A stretch of 64,000 bases of DNA from Planctomycetota bacterium. Its GTDB lineage: Bacteria; Planctomycetota; Planctomycetia; Pirellulales; UBA1268. Both the position numbers and the translations under genes were made by a program. Shown piece after piece: positions 37,112 through 45,326 of the stretch (position 1 is the stretch's first letter; the number at the start of each line of letters is the position of its first letter). The stretch spans positions 418,694 to 482,693 of the forward strand of contig QWOQ01000007.1 of assembly GCA_003669585.1 (NCBI GenBank). Reading direction: 5' to 3'. The notes below the pieces were generated by a model. It worked only from the letters and a program-made list of their open reading frames with translations, searched no databases and was not told the DNA's origin.

Positions 37112-37338
37112 ATGGCGGAGCATGGGATCATTGGCAAATCGGTTTTCATCACATTGTCGTCGCGAGCGGCGATGTGGCGATCAAAACACGGGAGCCGCTC
37201 GCATGGCCGTAAACCATTTCTGTAAAAAGCTTTATGAGTCTTGCATTGGGCCTACCACAGCATTTAGTAGGAACATACTGCGGGCTGCTCGCAAAAGACG
37301 ATTTAGCCCCTTACGCTCGTTGAAGTTACATAGATACT
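37112..37338 (+). promoter_or_regulatory. Putative CRISPR leader
   Basis: 227 bp between cas4-cas1 and the first repeat. A weak promoter (TTGCAT, 18-nt spacer, TAGTAG) lies near 37243-37272. The repeat's 3' end ATTGAAGC on the plus strand and the position after the cas genes favour plus-strand transcription, making this the leader end. Confidence 0.55.
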
Positions 37339-38751
37339 CTCTCCGCGGCTGAGAAGCCGCGGCCCCATTGAAGCTACGTTGACGCAGTCACAATGCCGGA
37401 TGCCAAGTCGATCTCTCCGCGGCTGAGAAGCCGCGGCCCCATTGAAGCATCGGTATTCGTCTCGTTCTCGGCGCAGCATGACAACTCTCCGCGGCTGAGA
37501 AGCCGCGGCCCCATTGAAGCACGCGATTGCGGCGGCGAAACGGTCATCCCGACCGGCGCTCTCCGCGGCTGAGAAGCCGCGGCCCCATTGAAGCGCGCAT
37601 GGCATGATCGGCCTTTACGATGGCACAAACTCTCCGCGGCTGAGAAGCCGCGGCCCCATTGAAGCTGTTCTGCCGAATAGAAACCCTGTCCTTGTCAACC
37701 GTCTCTCCGCGGCTGAGAAGCCGCGGCCCCATTGAAGCAATTGGTTGCGTGGGACTTACTAGAACCAGGCACCGCTCTCTCCGCGGCTGAGAAGCCGCGG
37801 CCCCATTGAAGCCCGGTCCCCCCCGGAGAAGTTGCCGGGGGCTTGACTCTCCGCGGCTGAGAAGCCGCGGCCCCATTGAAGCTTGCCAGCGATTTCGCAT
37901 TGCATTGTTATGTGATATAACTCTCCGCGGCTGAGAAGCCGCGGCCCCATTGAAGCAGTATCTCCCGGTAGGTGCGAGTGTCACCCCTCAATCTCTCCGC
38001 GGCTGAGAAGCCGCGGCCCCATTGAAGCGGGACCAAGGCCGACATGGTCTTTCAGTCGATTGCCTCTCCGCGGCTGAGAAGCCGCGGCCCCATTGAAGCT
38101 GTTCTGTCGTCACGTTGTTCGACGTTGAACGCATCTCTCCGCGGCTGAGAAGCCGCGGCCCCATTGAAGCAAGCGGTGCTCGAGAGAACATCGCGATGGG
38201 CAAGCCATCTCTCCGCGGCTGAGAAGCCGCGGCCCCATTGAAGCTGTCGAGGAAAATCTGTCTGGATGGTGGCGGCATGAGCTCTCCGCGGCTGAGAAGC
38301 CGCGGCCCCATTGAAGCCGTGACCACCTCTGTCGGAAGGCCACTCTATGGGGCTCTCTCCGCGGCTGAGAAGCCGCGGCCCCATTGAAGCGAGGCTGATC
38401 GGTAGAAAGAATCGCCGCCCTCGACGACTCTCCGCGGCTGAGAAGCCGCGGCCCCATTGAAGCCGTATCAACGGACAACCGCTGCCGTGACGGTTGTGTC
38501 TCTCCGCGGCTGAGAAGCCGCGGCCCCATTGAAGCCCTTTTGCACTGTGGATTGTCCCCGTGCGAATCTTCTCTCCGCGGCTGAGAAGCCGCGGCCCCAT
38601 TGAAGCCGCGAACCGGATAAACCCTGCCGACCGTGGACGGGATCTCTCCGCGGCTGAGAAGCCGCGGCCCCATTGAAGCTAGTTCCCGCTCGAACACATG
38701 ATGATCCTGCACATTCTCTCCGCGGCTGAGAAGCCGCGGCCCCATTGAAGC
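37339..38751 (+). CRISPR. CRISPR array: 20 identical 36-nt repeats, 19 spacers
   Basis: Repeats begin at 37339, 37413, 37485, 37559, 37630, 37703, 37777, 37847, 37921, 37993, 38064, 38135, 38209, 38282, 38355, 38428, 38500, 38571, 38644 and 38716; each is 36 nt. Spacers are 34-38 nt. The repeat contains a perfect 8-bp stem (CCGCGGCT / AGCCGCGG) closed by GAGA, a GNRA-type tetraloop, and ends ATTGAAGC, which would leave an 8-nt 5' handle typical of Cas6-type cleavage. No repeat shows a substitution, including the terminal one. No spacer was seen to match the rest of the window by eye. Confidence 0.99.
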
Positions 38752-38763
38752 ACTAGTCGGGGA

Positions 38764-38792
38764 TTGCGGATATCTGTACGTCCCCGTAAGAT
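38764..38792 (+). promoter_or_regulatory. Putative promoter after the array
   Basis: TTGCGG, 17-nt spacer, TAAGAT, 60 bp before the small membrane protein ATG at 38853. Confidence 0.4.
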
Positions 38793-38852
38793 AAGCAACT
38801 CTTAGGGAGGGGCAGTCCCTTCCATCCATCCCGTCGATTAAGGAGTGTAAAA

Positions 38853-39110
38853 ATGATTGCTAGGTACAACAACGTAAGTTTGGCTTTTGGCGTACCCGGC
38901 TTCATCCTGCAAGTGGTGGGGAATGTACTCGGATCGTCGAATCCGGGGCTGGGCGGGCTTCTTATTCTTGCAGGAACCGGCCTGCTTATCGCAGGGCTTG
39001 CCTACTACGCAATCGGAAAGGGTCGTAGCGGCTGGTGGGGCTTGTGTGGGTTTCTTTCGTTCATCGGCCTAATCATTCTTGCGTGCCTTAAGGATCGATC
39101 CAGCACGTAG
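38853..39110 (+). CDS. Small membrane protein
   Basis: An 85-residue protein with two or three membrane helices: VSLAFGVPGFILQVVGNVL, GGLLILAGTGLLIAGLAYYAIG and WWGLCGFLSFIGLIILACL, then a short charged tail. An AAGGAG lies 9 nt before the ATG. Similar small WGL-containing proteins exist in many bacteria; no function is known. First gene after the CRISPR array, with its own putative promoter. Confidence 0.72.
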   Translation: MIARYNNVSLAFGVPGFILQVVGNVLGSSNPGLGGLLILAGTGLLIAGLAYYAIGKGRSGWWGLCGFLSFIGLIILACLKDRSST

Positions 39111-39318
39111 CTCGTCATCGGCGCACAACCCCGGGATCAGCCTACGCCCGTTTCATTCGCCCCTCGACCGAGCACAACAAATAAAATATTTTTCATTCTG
39201 AATTCTGACTCTCCAGTTCCTCAAGCATTATTTTGAGCTTGGTTATTAAATTCGAATTTTGCCTCTCGACGACTGGGGGATTGCAATTCCGAAGGAGCGG
39301 ATCTGGTGAGACCTTCGA

Positions 39319-39621
39319 TTACTCTGATGGTCGATCTGGTGACTTATACCTGTATGTCACCGATTCGCCGTTCTCAATCCAACTGGCCTCACGTTTTTCG
39401 TAGTCATACTCAAAGCCTCTTCTGGAAGCCAGAAACCACGAGAATTGGTAGAAAACTCGGCTGATGATCGAAAATCCAAACAGAATCGTTATCAGCCAGA
39501 ACAACGATTTATCGAAGGCGGAGGTGACGGCGCTGCAACCAAGATGTACGCAAACACCCAGAAGCAGCAAAAGTCCGATGAAGCCGAGCGGTTCAGCGAT
39601 AACGTGGAGATTGTAGCCCAT
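39319..39621 (-). CDS. Small two-helix membrane protein
   Basis: A 100-residue protein with an N-terminal hydrophobic segment (LGFIGLLLLLGVCVHLGCSAV) and a second (LFWLITILFGFSIISRVFYQF), then a charged cytoplasmic tail (GFEYDYEKREASWIENGESVTYRYK). Not recognised. It stands alone on the minus strand. Confidence 0.55.
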   Translation of the reverse strand: MGYNLHVIAEPLGFIGLLLLLGVCVHLGCSAVTSAFDKSLFWLITILFGFSIISRVFYQFSWFLASRRGFEYDYEKREASWIENGESVTYRYKSPDRPSE

Positions 39622-39762
39622 CGGTGTTCATTTCTGTTTTCCGATGCGTTGGCTTTCATTGTCCCACATCGGATAGATGAACAGCATTCGTGGACCTCTT
39701 GTGTTTCTTCCACTCAGACCGACACTTTTGTCAGCCCACACCCTCGGAGATCAAGCCATTCA

Positions 39763-39972
39763 TCAGACCGAGGGCTTCGTCATCGTCACAGCTACTTGTG
39801 CCTCGTTGTCTTCACGATCCTTCTCACTCGCCGGGCTGCCCATCGTGAACTTGCCTGCTGGAATCTCAATCAACTCAATACCAATTGAATTGGTGACGCT
39901 CTTGAACTTCACTCCCTGTGCGAACACTGGCGCACAAAACAACATCGCAGCAACGACAAAAGCGACTCGCAT
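39763..39972 (-). pseudogene. SUMF1-like lipoprotein/secreted gene, N-terminal fragment
   Basis: The 69 residues start with a signal peptide (MRVAFVVAAMLFCAPVFAQ), then SVTNSIGIELIEIPAGKFTMGSP and QVAVTMTKPS, matching the first ~90 residues of the two-domain SUMF1 protein at 61356-63077. It stops where that protein continues FGLGKYEVTQGQW. Upstream lies a copy of the same leader repeat. A truncated relative. Confidence 0.8.
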
Positions 39973-40004
39973 TGAATTCCCCTTGAACGTAAGTAAATAG
40001 CTCT

Positions 40005-40058
40005 AAGGTGTGGTGACCGGGGTGAGATTATACGCGAGACGTGGGACGCGATAGCGAC
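40005..40058 (-). repeat. Dispersed leader repeat, copy A
   Basis: Near-identical to 43509-43557 and 63091-63144. Read on the minus strand it has the conserved core CGCTATCGCGTC, an A/T-rich TATAAT (TGTAAG in the other copies) and CCGGTCACCAC, and lies before the SUMF1 fragment. Probably a shared promoter/leader. Confidence 0.75.
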
Positions 40059-40071
40059 AAGACCTGCGCGC

Positions 40072-40140
40072 GCTGCGGCAGCGTCAGGCTTCAGCATCCG
40101 CCTCGCCATCCATGCCTACGCTACTGCTACTGTACCGACT
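40072..40140 (-). repeat. Dispersed gene-tail repeat, copy A
   Basis: Related to 42768-42848 and 61296-61355. It covers the last SUMF1 codons and the following untranslated sequence containing GAGGCGGATGC and AAGCCTGACG. Here it directly adjoins leader copy A. Confidence 0.7.
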
Positions 40141-40506
40141 GACTGCGGGCCACACGGAAACCCAGGCCGTCGGGGCGTAGCCGTGGTAGCGGAACGCCGA
40201 CCGACCGCCGCTAGGGCGACTCCTCCAGCCGCCGCCGCGATTCACGCGGGTCGCCTCGAACATCCCCTGCGGTATTGCGACCGGCCCCACTGGATCGACA
40301 CCGCCTGAAAGTTTTTTATCGTACCAATCCGAGCACCACTCAGCCACGTTGCCGTGCATGTCGTGCAAGCCCCACGGGTTGGGCTTCTTCATGCCGACCT
40401 TGTGGGCGTATTCCTCGCCGAGTGCGTTGCCGTCGAACCACGCGTACTCGCCCAGCTTTAATTCATCCTCTCCGAATGAAAGGCCGTTGTCGTTCCTGCA
40501 CGGCAC
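40084..40506 (-). pseudogene. SUMF1-domain C-terminal fragment with frameshifts
   Basis: Contains LSFGEDELKLGEYAWFDGN, HKVGMKKPNPWGLHDMHGNVAEWCSDW and RVNRGGGWRSRPSGGRSAF, the C-terminal half of a SUMF1/FGE-type domain like the second domain at 61356-63077. The upstream ACRAGTTTAF segment is present only in another frame, and the expected end GLGFRVARSQSVQ is also in a shifted frame. So at least two frameshifts are present and no start or N-terminal half exists. With the neighbouring N-terminal fragment it is a remnant of tandem SUMF1 genes. Confidence 0.82.
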
Positions 40507-40577
40507 GCGTACGCCAGCGCGCGGCGGCAGCGGTCAAGGTACGTTGGCTTCATACTACGCTAAGCACCACACAGCCA

Positions 40578-41243
40578 TCATTCTATCTGCTTTCCCTTGC
40601 GCATTATTTTCTTCGACGACGCCTTGAAGTCCCCAAAAATAAATGCGTCATCATCATCTTTCATCTGCCGCCAAGACGTCTTCACTTTGGGATCGCCAAT
40701 GCTCACGTATGCGTTAATATCAAGATCTTTGTCGGACAACTTGCGTATCTCCGACACAATGGCAGCATAGGCTGCATCCCGACTTGGCTTTTTTGAAAAT
40801 ACAATCGTCACCGAAAGCCATTTTCTTTGCGGCTTGATTCCACGGAGCGTTTGTTGTTCCTCAAGTTCAACAACATAGTCGGCTGTTTTTGAAGTCGTGC
40901 GAACGACGCCGCGATCCTCGTCCACAGTGAGCACTTTTTTTGTGCTGGAGTGGTAGACGAGGGAGCCGGAATACTGCGTATCGTCAAGTACATCCTCGCC
41001 CAAAAAACCTGTTGCCAAAATGTCGATCGTCGGATCAACGAGGATGGCGTGTTCCAGCGATTCGCGAACGATTTTGTCGACGGCTTCTGGCAACGGAAGT
41101 TTGTCGTAGAACCCAACGTTTAACATGCGCCCTCCTCCACGCACGTCCTCAAGCGTGACGTCGAAAAGTTTTGCTGCGGGTGCAGCCGAAGCTAGTCGCG
41201 ATAACATCAGCATGACGGTAACCAGAGTCAGTTTGGCGTTCAT
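40578..41243 (-). CDS. Secreted protein of unknown function
   Basis: A 221-residue protein with an Ala-rich signal peptide (LVTVMLMLSRLASAAPA). The mature part is mixed alpha/beta with a charged character: KLFDVTLEDVRGGGRMLNVGFYDKLP, DYVVELEEQQTLRGIKPQRKWLSVTIVF and a C-terminal acidic KDDDDAFIFGDF followed by a lysine tail. No family recognised. Confidence 0.65.
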   Translation of the reverse strand: MNAKLTLVTVMLMLSRLASAAPAAKLFDVTLEDVRGGGRMLNVGFYDKLPLPEAVDKIVRESLEHAILVDPTIDILATGFLGEDVLDDTQYSGSLVYHSSTKKVLTVDEDRGVVRTTSKTADYVVELEEQQTLRGIKPQRKWLSVTIVFSKKPSRDAAYAAIVSEIRKLSDKDLDINAYVSIGDPKVKTSWRQMKDDDDAFIFGDFKASSKKIMRKGKQIE

Positions 41244-41402
41244 GTGCTCCTCTTTCTATTGGTGCGTGCTTACCAGTTCACTTTTGCGTCTACCCAAAAC
41301 ACTACCCAGCGGATCTTCATAGTTTAGGTTGAATAAGTCGTGGACAAACTCTCTGTTCCCTGCGGGAAAAATATCCTAAATACTTTTATCCACAACAAAA
41401 AT

Positions 41403-41828
41403 CTATTTGTCTTTCCATCCAAAACCCCAACCAATTTTATAACCCCTGACAAACCCAGCATGGGAATTGGGGGCAACATTTTCTAGTTGTTCTTGTGCTA
41501 GCTCTTCTATTCTGGAATTTGCGGGAGAAATATTTGTTGTTGATCTTGTTAATTTCCCTCCCATAAAACCCATTTTAAATCCATCATCCCATCCTGCTTC
41601 GTTTGGTTCTTTTGCTCTTTTAGCATTGTTTTTTTTGGCCTCTTCAAACCATTTGCTCCAACCTTGTTCCCAATCCTCTTTCTTTTTTTTTGCTTCTTGC
41701 TCCTTAGCTACGCTCTCTGCTTCTCGTTCGTCTTTAATCTTCTTTTGGAATTTTGGGTCACTCATCATCCAGAGAGTTGGCACAACACCAAAAAGAACAA
41801 GACAAATCACGATTTTCTTAATCATCAA
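41403..41828 (-). CDS. Secreted or membrane-anchored coiled-coil protein
   Basis: A 141-residue protein with an N-terminal hydrophobic segment (IVICLVLFGVVPTLWMM), then a long highly charged coiled coil (KKIKDEREAESVAKEQEAKK...), and a Gly/Trp-rich end with GWDDGFKMGFMGGKLT and FVRGYKIGWGFGWK, two similar aromatic-glycine motifs. A CTCCTTT-complement site (AAGGAG) lies before the ATG. Function unknown. The DNA is AT-rich compared with the housekeeping part. Confidence 0.65.
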   Translation of the reverse strand: MMIKKIVICLVLFGVVPTLWMMSDPKFQKKIKDEREAESVAKEQEAKKKKEDWEQGWSKWFEEAKKNNAKRAKEPNEAGWDDGFKMGFMGGKLTRSTTNISPANSRIEELAQEQLENVAPNSHAGFVRGYKIGWGFGWKDK

Positions 41829-41929
41829 TTCTCCTTTTTGAAAATATTTTGATCTTCTTGGATTAGGAATGACATTCCAAAGCTAATCTCTCTTCCTCTG
41901 CCCAAATTTTGTCTTGAAGAACATGTTGT

Positions 41930-42154
41930 CTATTCTCTCTGCTTCGCGCAAGCACCACAGGTCCCGCCATTCTTGCTGCAGTGTTTACAGGAACTGCAAC
42001 TTTTGCATGCGGTACAGTTCTCTGAACCTGTGCAAGTTGCGAAATCTGCCTCGCCACAACAACTTTGTGTTTGAGCGCTGATGTATGGATGAATAATGAC
42101 GCCAGCGCCAGCAATGGTAGTGAGCACCACAACAGCAAGAAATTTGAGACTCAT
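41930..42154 (-). CDS. Small cysteine-rich secreted protein
   Basis: A 74-residue protein with a signal peptide (MSLKFLAVVVLTTIAGAGV) and a mature part of ~45 residues holding ten cysteines, in pairs and triplets such as SCCGE, CTAC, SCSSC, HCSK and CGAC. The spacing suggests metal binding or a disulfide-rich fold. The ATG at 42154 has GAGG 5 nt before it. A longer frame extends upstream but lies within the thermonuclease gene. Confidence 0.7.
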   Translation of the reverse strand: MSLKFLAVVVLTTIAGAGVIIHPYISAQTQSCCGEADFATCTGSENCTACKSCSSCKHCSKNGGTCGACAKQRE

Positions 42155-42248
42155 GATTTCCTCTTCGTTTTTAGCGACCGATATTTTTGACGCATATCTA
42201 ACAATAACACTGTCGCGCCGGCCGAAGAAACATCCAACTCGCCCCCAC

Positions 42249-42719
42249 TTATTTCTTGACTTTCTGATTAGATCTATAGTCCCAAGGTGCAACCGGATCC
42301 TGATCTTTCCAAAGACCTTTCTTTTTGGTTCTTGCTTCAGCTTCTGCTTCTGCAAACTTTTTGTCTTTTGAATATTTGGAATAGTGCCAAGCAAAGCCAT
42401 CGCTAATCATGGTCAAGTTGACATCTTGTCCATCAAGCAAAATTTTAGAGAGCGTGCGATTGTAAAGATCTTCTCCTTTTAAAATCAGTGTCACATCTTT
42501 TCCCATGATCAGAGAGGAAAGATGCTCTTTTGCTCTAGAACCAAAAGCCTGTTTCAGCTCTGGAGCATCAATCCCCTCAAGACGAATTTTTATTTGTTTT
42601 TTTTCAACAGTGAGAACAGTGACGCTGTCACCATCATGAACTGAAACAACTCTAAAAGAATCTTCACCAAAACAATTTATTGCCGGAAGAAGAAGCACAA
42701 TAAATAAAATATTTTTCAT
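42249..42719 (-). CDS. Thermonuclease (SNase) family secreted nuclease
   Basis: A 156-residue staphylococcal-nuclease-fold protein. After a signal peptide (ILFIVLLLPAINCFG) comes FRVVSVHDGDSVTVLT (metal-binding Asp), IKIRLEGIDAPELKQAFGSRAKEHL (catalytic Arg and Asp/Glu positions), and the second catalytic Arg in LYNRTLSKILLDGQDVN; GFAWHY and GLWKD follow. All catalytic residues appear present. The ATG at 42719 is preceded by a run of G residues; the codons before it lie in the tail repeat copy B. Expected to be exported and to degrade DNA/RNA. Confidence 0.88.
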   Translation of the reverse strand: MKNILFIVLLLPAINCFGEDSFRVVSVHDGDSVTVLTVEKKQIKIRLEGIDAPELKQAFGSRAKEHLSSLIMGKDVTLILKGEDLYNRTLSKILLDGQDVNLTMISDGFAWHYSKYSKDKKFAEAEAEARTKKKGLWKDQDPVAPWDYRSNQKVKK

Positions 42720-42767
42720 TTGGCCCCCCTTAGTTTTTTGAACTGAAACCCTCAATGTCAGATCCGC

Positions 42768-42848
42768 CGCGCTGCGGCTAACGTCAGGCTTCGGCATCCG
42801 CCTCGCCCTCCATGCCTGCGATTACTGCTACTGTGCCTACTGCCATTG
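42768..42848 (-). repeat. Dispersed gene-tail repeat, copy B
   Basis: Closely related to the sequence that ends the SUMF1 gene at 61356 (61296-61355) and the fragment at 40072-40140, though the gene upstream here (42861-43424) is unrelated. Suggests recombination between flanks. Confidence 0.7.
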
Positions 42849-42860
42849 ACCCGCAGAGGA

Positions 42861-43424
42861 CTATTTTTTCTTGAGCATGGTGACCGCAGCTTCGATCTCA
42901 CTATTGGGGATTTCGGAAACCCCTCCTTCGCAACGGCGGACGTTGATGGTTACGCCAGGGGCCAGATCGCGGGTCGTCATACCAATGACTAAGAGCTTTT
43001 CCGGGGAGTACACAAAGGCCTTATTAGCTGGGTTCGTGCTCCTGAGGCCTGTGCGCACGTCAACTCCAACGTTTTCCCATTGGGGCAAGGATGTTTGAAT
43101 CCACGTGCCGCCGTCGGCTTGTTTGAACACCTCTTCGATCTTGATGGTGCCAATATTGCCTAACTCTTCTCCGAGTTTTGGTAGCACGAGCATCTTGTTG
43201 GCACGCACAGATTTAATGGTCTCAGTGGCGTCCTTGGCACCTGTTGCATTGCCTTGTCGACGCAGGCCATCTGCGCGCTGCTGCAGTTTTTGGATCAACG
43301 CCACCTTGTTTTTTTGTTGAAAACGAACTGCATTAGCGAGATCGGGAGGCACTTCGGCTTGCAACATGGCTGCCAAACTTACGGTCATCATACCAACTGC
43401 AATCGACATAATTGAATATCGCAT
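42861..43424 (-). CDS. Secreted protein of unknown function
   Basis: A 187-residue protein with a signal peptide (SIAVGMMTVSLAAMLQA), an alpha-helical charged region (VRFQQKNKVALIQKLQQRADGLRRQG) and a C-terminal beta-rich region (ALEFVYSPEKLLVIGM-like, then TTRDLAPGVTINVRRCEGGVSEIPN). No family recognised. It lies between leader repeat copy B (upstream) and tail repeat copy B (downstream), the same arrangement as the SUMF1 gene at 61356-63077. Confidence 0.65.
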   Translation of the reverse strand: MRYSIMSIAVGMMTVSLAAMLQAEVPPDLANAVRFQQKNKVALIQKLQQRADGLRRQGNATGAKDATETIKSVRANKMLVLPKLGEELGNIGTIKIEEVFKQADGGTWIQTSLPQWENVGVDVRTGLRSTNPANKAFVYSPEKLLVIGMTTRDLAPGVTINVRRCEGGVSEIPNSEIEAAVTMLKKK

Positions 43425-43508
43425 GTCTCACCTTCCAGAAGTTGTGTTGGGAATTCGGATAGCCTTCCGCTGAATCAAGCTAACACATCCTTAGATCTCG
43501 GCCCACTT

Positions 43509-43557
43509 GTGGTGACCGGGGAGAGCTTACACGCGTGACGTGGGACGCGATAGCGAC
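43509..43557 (-). repeat. Dispersed leader repeat, copy B
   Basis: Same core as copies A and C (TGTAAG in the putative -10 position), about 85 bp before the ATG of the secreted protein gene at 42861-43424. Confidence 0.75.
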
Positions 43558-44065
43558 TGGCCGCTGAAACGCAGGTGAGTCTCATAGAAAAACAGAGCAT
43601 GATCTGATTTCTGCTTTCGCCAACCTCTATAAGGTTCCACTCCCGCAGCATGCCGGTCGGCTGCTTTCGGCCACCAAACTGGAACTCGTGGGTTACATTT
43701 TTCCAGCTAGCGAACGTCACAGCTCAGTACGCCAGCCACGGTGGGGGTTGCGCTGCAAGAAAAGCCGATGCCCCGAAGTATTTGTGCGACCTCGTCCCCG
43801 CATTGGCAAGAAAACGTGATGCGCGTCCGCAGATGCTGAGCTACTCGAGCGAGTTTGGTCTGACCCCTTCAGCACAGTCAAAAGTTTCAGTGGTTGTCGG
43901 GCCTGCCTTGGAAGAAGGAATAGCCCCGAGAATTTTTGATTGATTGTTGCGAATCATCCAATTTGTATGCGCACGGATGAACGGAAGTTTGGAAGCCCCT
44001 TAGTCCTAGAGATAGGAGGTACCCTCCCCCCGCTGACAATGTAATCGAGGTAGGACGGTCGGGGG
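43558..44065. other. Noncoding or decayed region
   Basis: About 500 bp. Short frames exist on both strands (43475-43720 minus, 43650-43943 plus), but neither has a recognisable product, ribosome-binding site or family match, so neither is called. Confidence 0.4.
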
Positions 44066-44094
44066 TTGACGCCCTATAGCTAAAATACTACCTT
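44066..44094 (+). promoter_or_regulatory. Putative promoter of the DUF805 gene
   Basis: TTGACG, 17-nt spacer, TACCTT, ending 34 bp before the ATG at 44129. Confidence 0.5.
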
Positions 44095-44128
44095 GTGGGT
44101 ATTAGTCGCCAACATCGGAGGGATCTGT

Positions 44129-44488
44129 ATGGGTTTTCCAGAAGCTATCCAAGTCTGCCTGTCCAAGTATTCCGACTTCAGCGGCCGCGCATCGCGGTCG
44201 GAATACTGGTGGTTTTACCTTTTCTTCGTACTCATGTCGTGGGGCGTGTCCGTTGTCGGCGCTATCACATTGGAAGAGGGTGCGGCGACAATACCTTCCC
44301 TTTTACTGAACTTGGCGTTTATGTTGCCCTCGTTTGCAGCTGGTGTCCGACGTTTGCACGACACCAATCATTCCGGGTGGTGGCTACTGCTGCTGTTAAC
44401 GGTTGTTGGAGTGATCTTGCTGATAGTATGGTTTGCGTCTAAGTCTGACGAGGGCGCAAACCGCTACGGACAGCCGCCCACCAGTTGA
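44129..44488 (+). CDS. DUF805 membrane protein
   Basis: A 119-residue protein of the DUF805 family: YSDFSGRASRSEYWWFYLFFVLM at residues 13-35, four membrane helices, and the AGVRRLHDTNHSGWWLLLLL motif near 75. Family proteins are small inner-membrane proteins of unknown role. GGAGGG lies 8 nt before the ATG at 44129. It converges on the broken GYF-domain gene. Confidence 0.9.
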   Translation: MGFPEAIQVCLSKYSDFSGRASRSEYWWFYLFFVLMSWGVSVVGAITLEEGAATIPSLLLNLAFMLPSFAAGVRRLHDTNHSGWWLLLLLTVVGVILLIVWFASKSDEGANRYGQPPTS

Positions 44489-44569
44489 CCTGCCCCATGA
44501 ATAACGCCAGTTCTTAAGTTAGGATTTTGCCACCTTGACGCTGCCCCCAACTTGGTACCAGCCGGGTTG

Positions 44570-44790
44570 TTAGCCATGCCCAGCTACCGGCCACGCAAAT
44601 TCGAACGGCGTCTGCTTGCTGACCTGACTGGCAGGCGTCCATGGGCCAGTCGTTGCCTTTGAAACGCCCCATCCGTCGAGCCCCCCCAAAAAAACCGCTG
44701 CTTTAGATCCGACGCACTGAGTCGCCCTTGCACTTCCTCCGTGAATGGATCTTGAACGTAAAACACCTGTGTTTTTGGCTTCTCGCTCAT
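44570..44790 (-). pseudogene. GYF_2-type domain protein interrupted at a homopolymer
   Basis: The frame from MSEKPKTQVFYVQDPFTEEV through LSASDLKQRFFWGG is followed, one base out of phase, by LDGWGVSKATTGPWTPASQV and ...EFAWPVAGHG with a stop at 44570. Together they make a 73-residue GYF_2 (DUF4339)-like domain with the conserved Trp and PW-TPAS element. The break falls in a T-run/G-run around 44685-44700, so it may be a sequencing error or a real slippage mutation. Confidence 0.75.
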
Positions 44791-45326
44791 AGGCAGGATC
44801 TCCTGTCGCAAATCACCGAGTTTTTTAAATGCATCGGTATTCCGTCCATCTACTCACAAGACCCCCATAGGGATCTTTTTTCCCATCTGCACGACGACGA
44901 AACCAATCGCACATATTGTCTAGAAGCTAGTTTTCAGGGGGCAGAGCACCACACAACGTGAGGGCGATCAATGAACGTAGCATGCAGTGCCACTTTTTCG
45001 GACCCCCGCACCCAAAGGGTGAAGTCATCTCGACATGGCCTTGCTGCTCTTCTCGGCCGCATCGCCGCGTTTTCGGCTTTGTGGACCGTCTTGAGTTTCG
45101 CAGGAATCCGCTCCAATAAATAAATAATTTTTACAGGGGTTTAGAAGTCAATATTCAAAAGAAATAAAAATAAATTGTGCAGTAAACACTTCTTTGATTT
45201 GAACAATCGAAATTACTACTAGTATAGCCTAGATCTTTTTTACATCGACCCCAACAGGCGGGTGGTTTTAATTCGTCATTTTGAAAAAAATTAACCCTCG
45301 CTAGGCTTATCACTTAATGCAGAACC
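44791..45326. other. AT-rich noncoding region
   Basis: About 535 bp with no supportable gene. A minus-strand frame near 44934-45116 contains VALHATFIDRPHVVWCSAP, which may be a leftover of a mobile element but is too short to assign. Confidence 0.4.

Noticed and set aside
37375-38715. Self-targeting spacers
   Set aside because: None of the 19 spacers was seen to match another part of the window by eye; a computed search would be needed to exclude it.
37303-38829. Several long minus-strand reading frames with a repeated MGPRLLSRGE or GFSAAE peptide
   Set aside because: They are translations of the CRISPR repeat on the antisense strand; spacing and exact repeats show it is an array, not a repeat protein.
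43475-43943. Small frames of 81 and 97 codons on opposite strands
   Set aside because: No ribosome-binding site, no family similarity, and they overlap the leader repeat; treated as noncoding.
44488-44572. Possible integron attC-like site between the DUF805 and GYF genes (TAACAAC ... GCGTTATT)
   Set aside because: The arms pair only in part, no integron integrase is near, and other gene junctions in the region lack similar sites.
44934-45116. Minus-strand 60-codon frame ending VVWCSAP
   Set aside because: Too short to assign to any transposase family; noted only as a possible relic.
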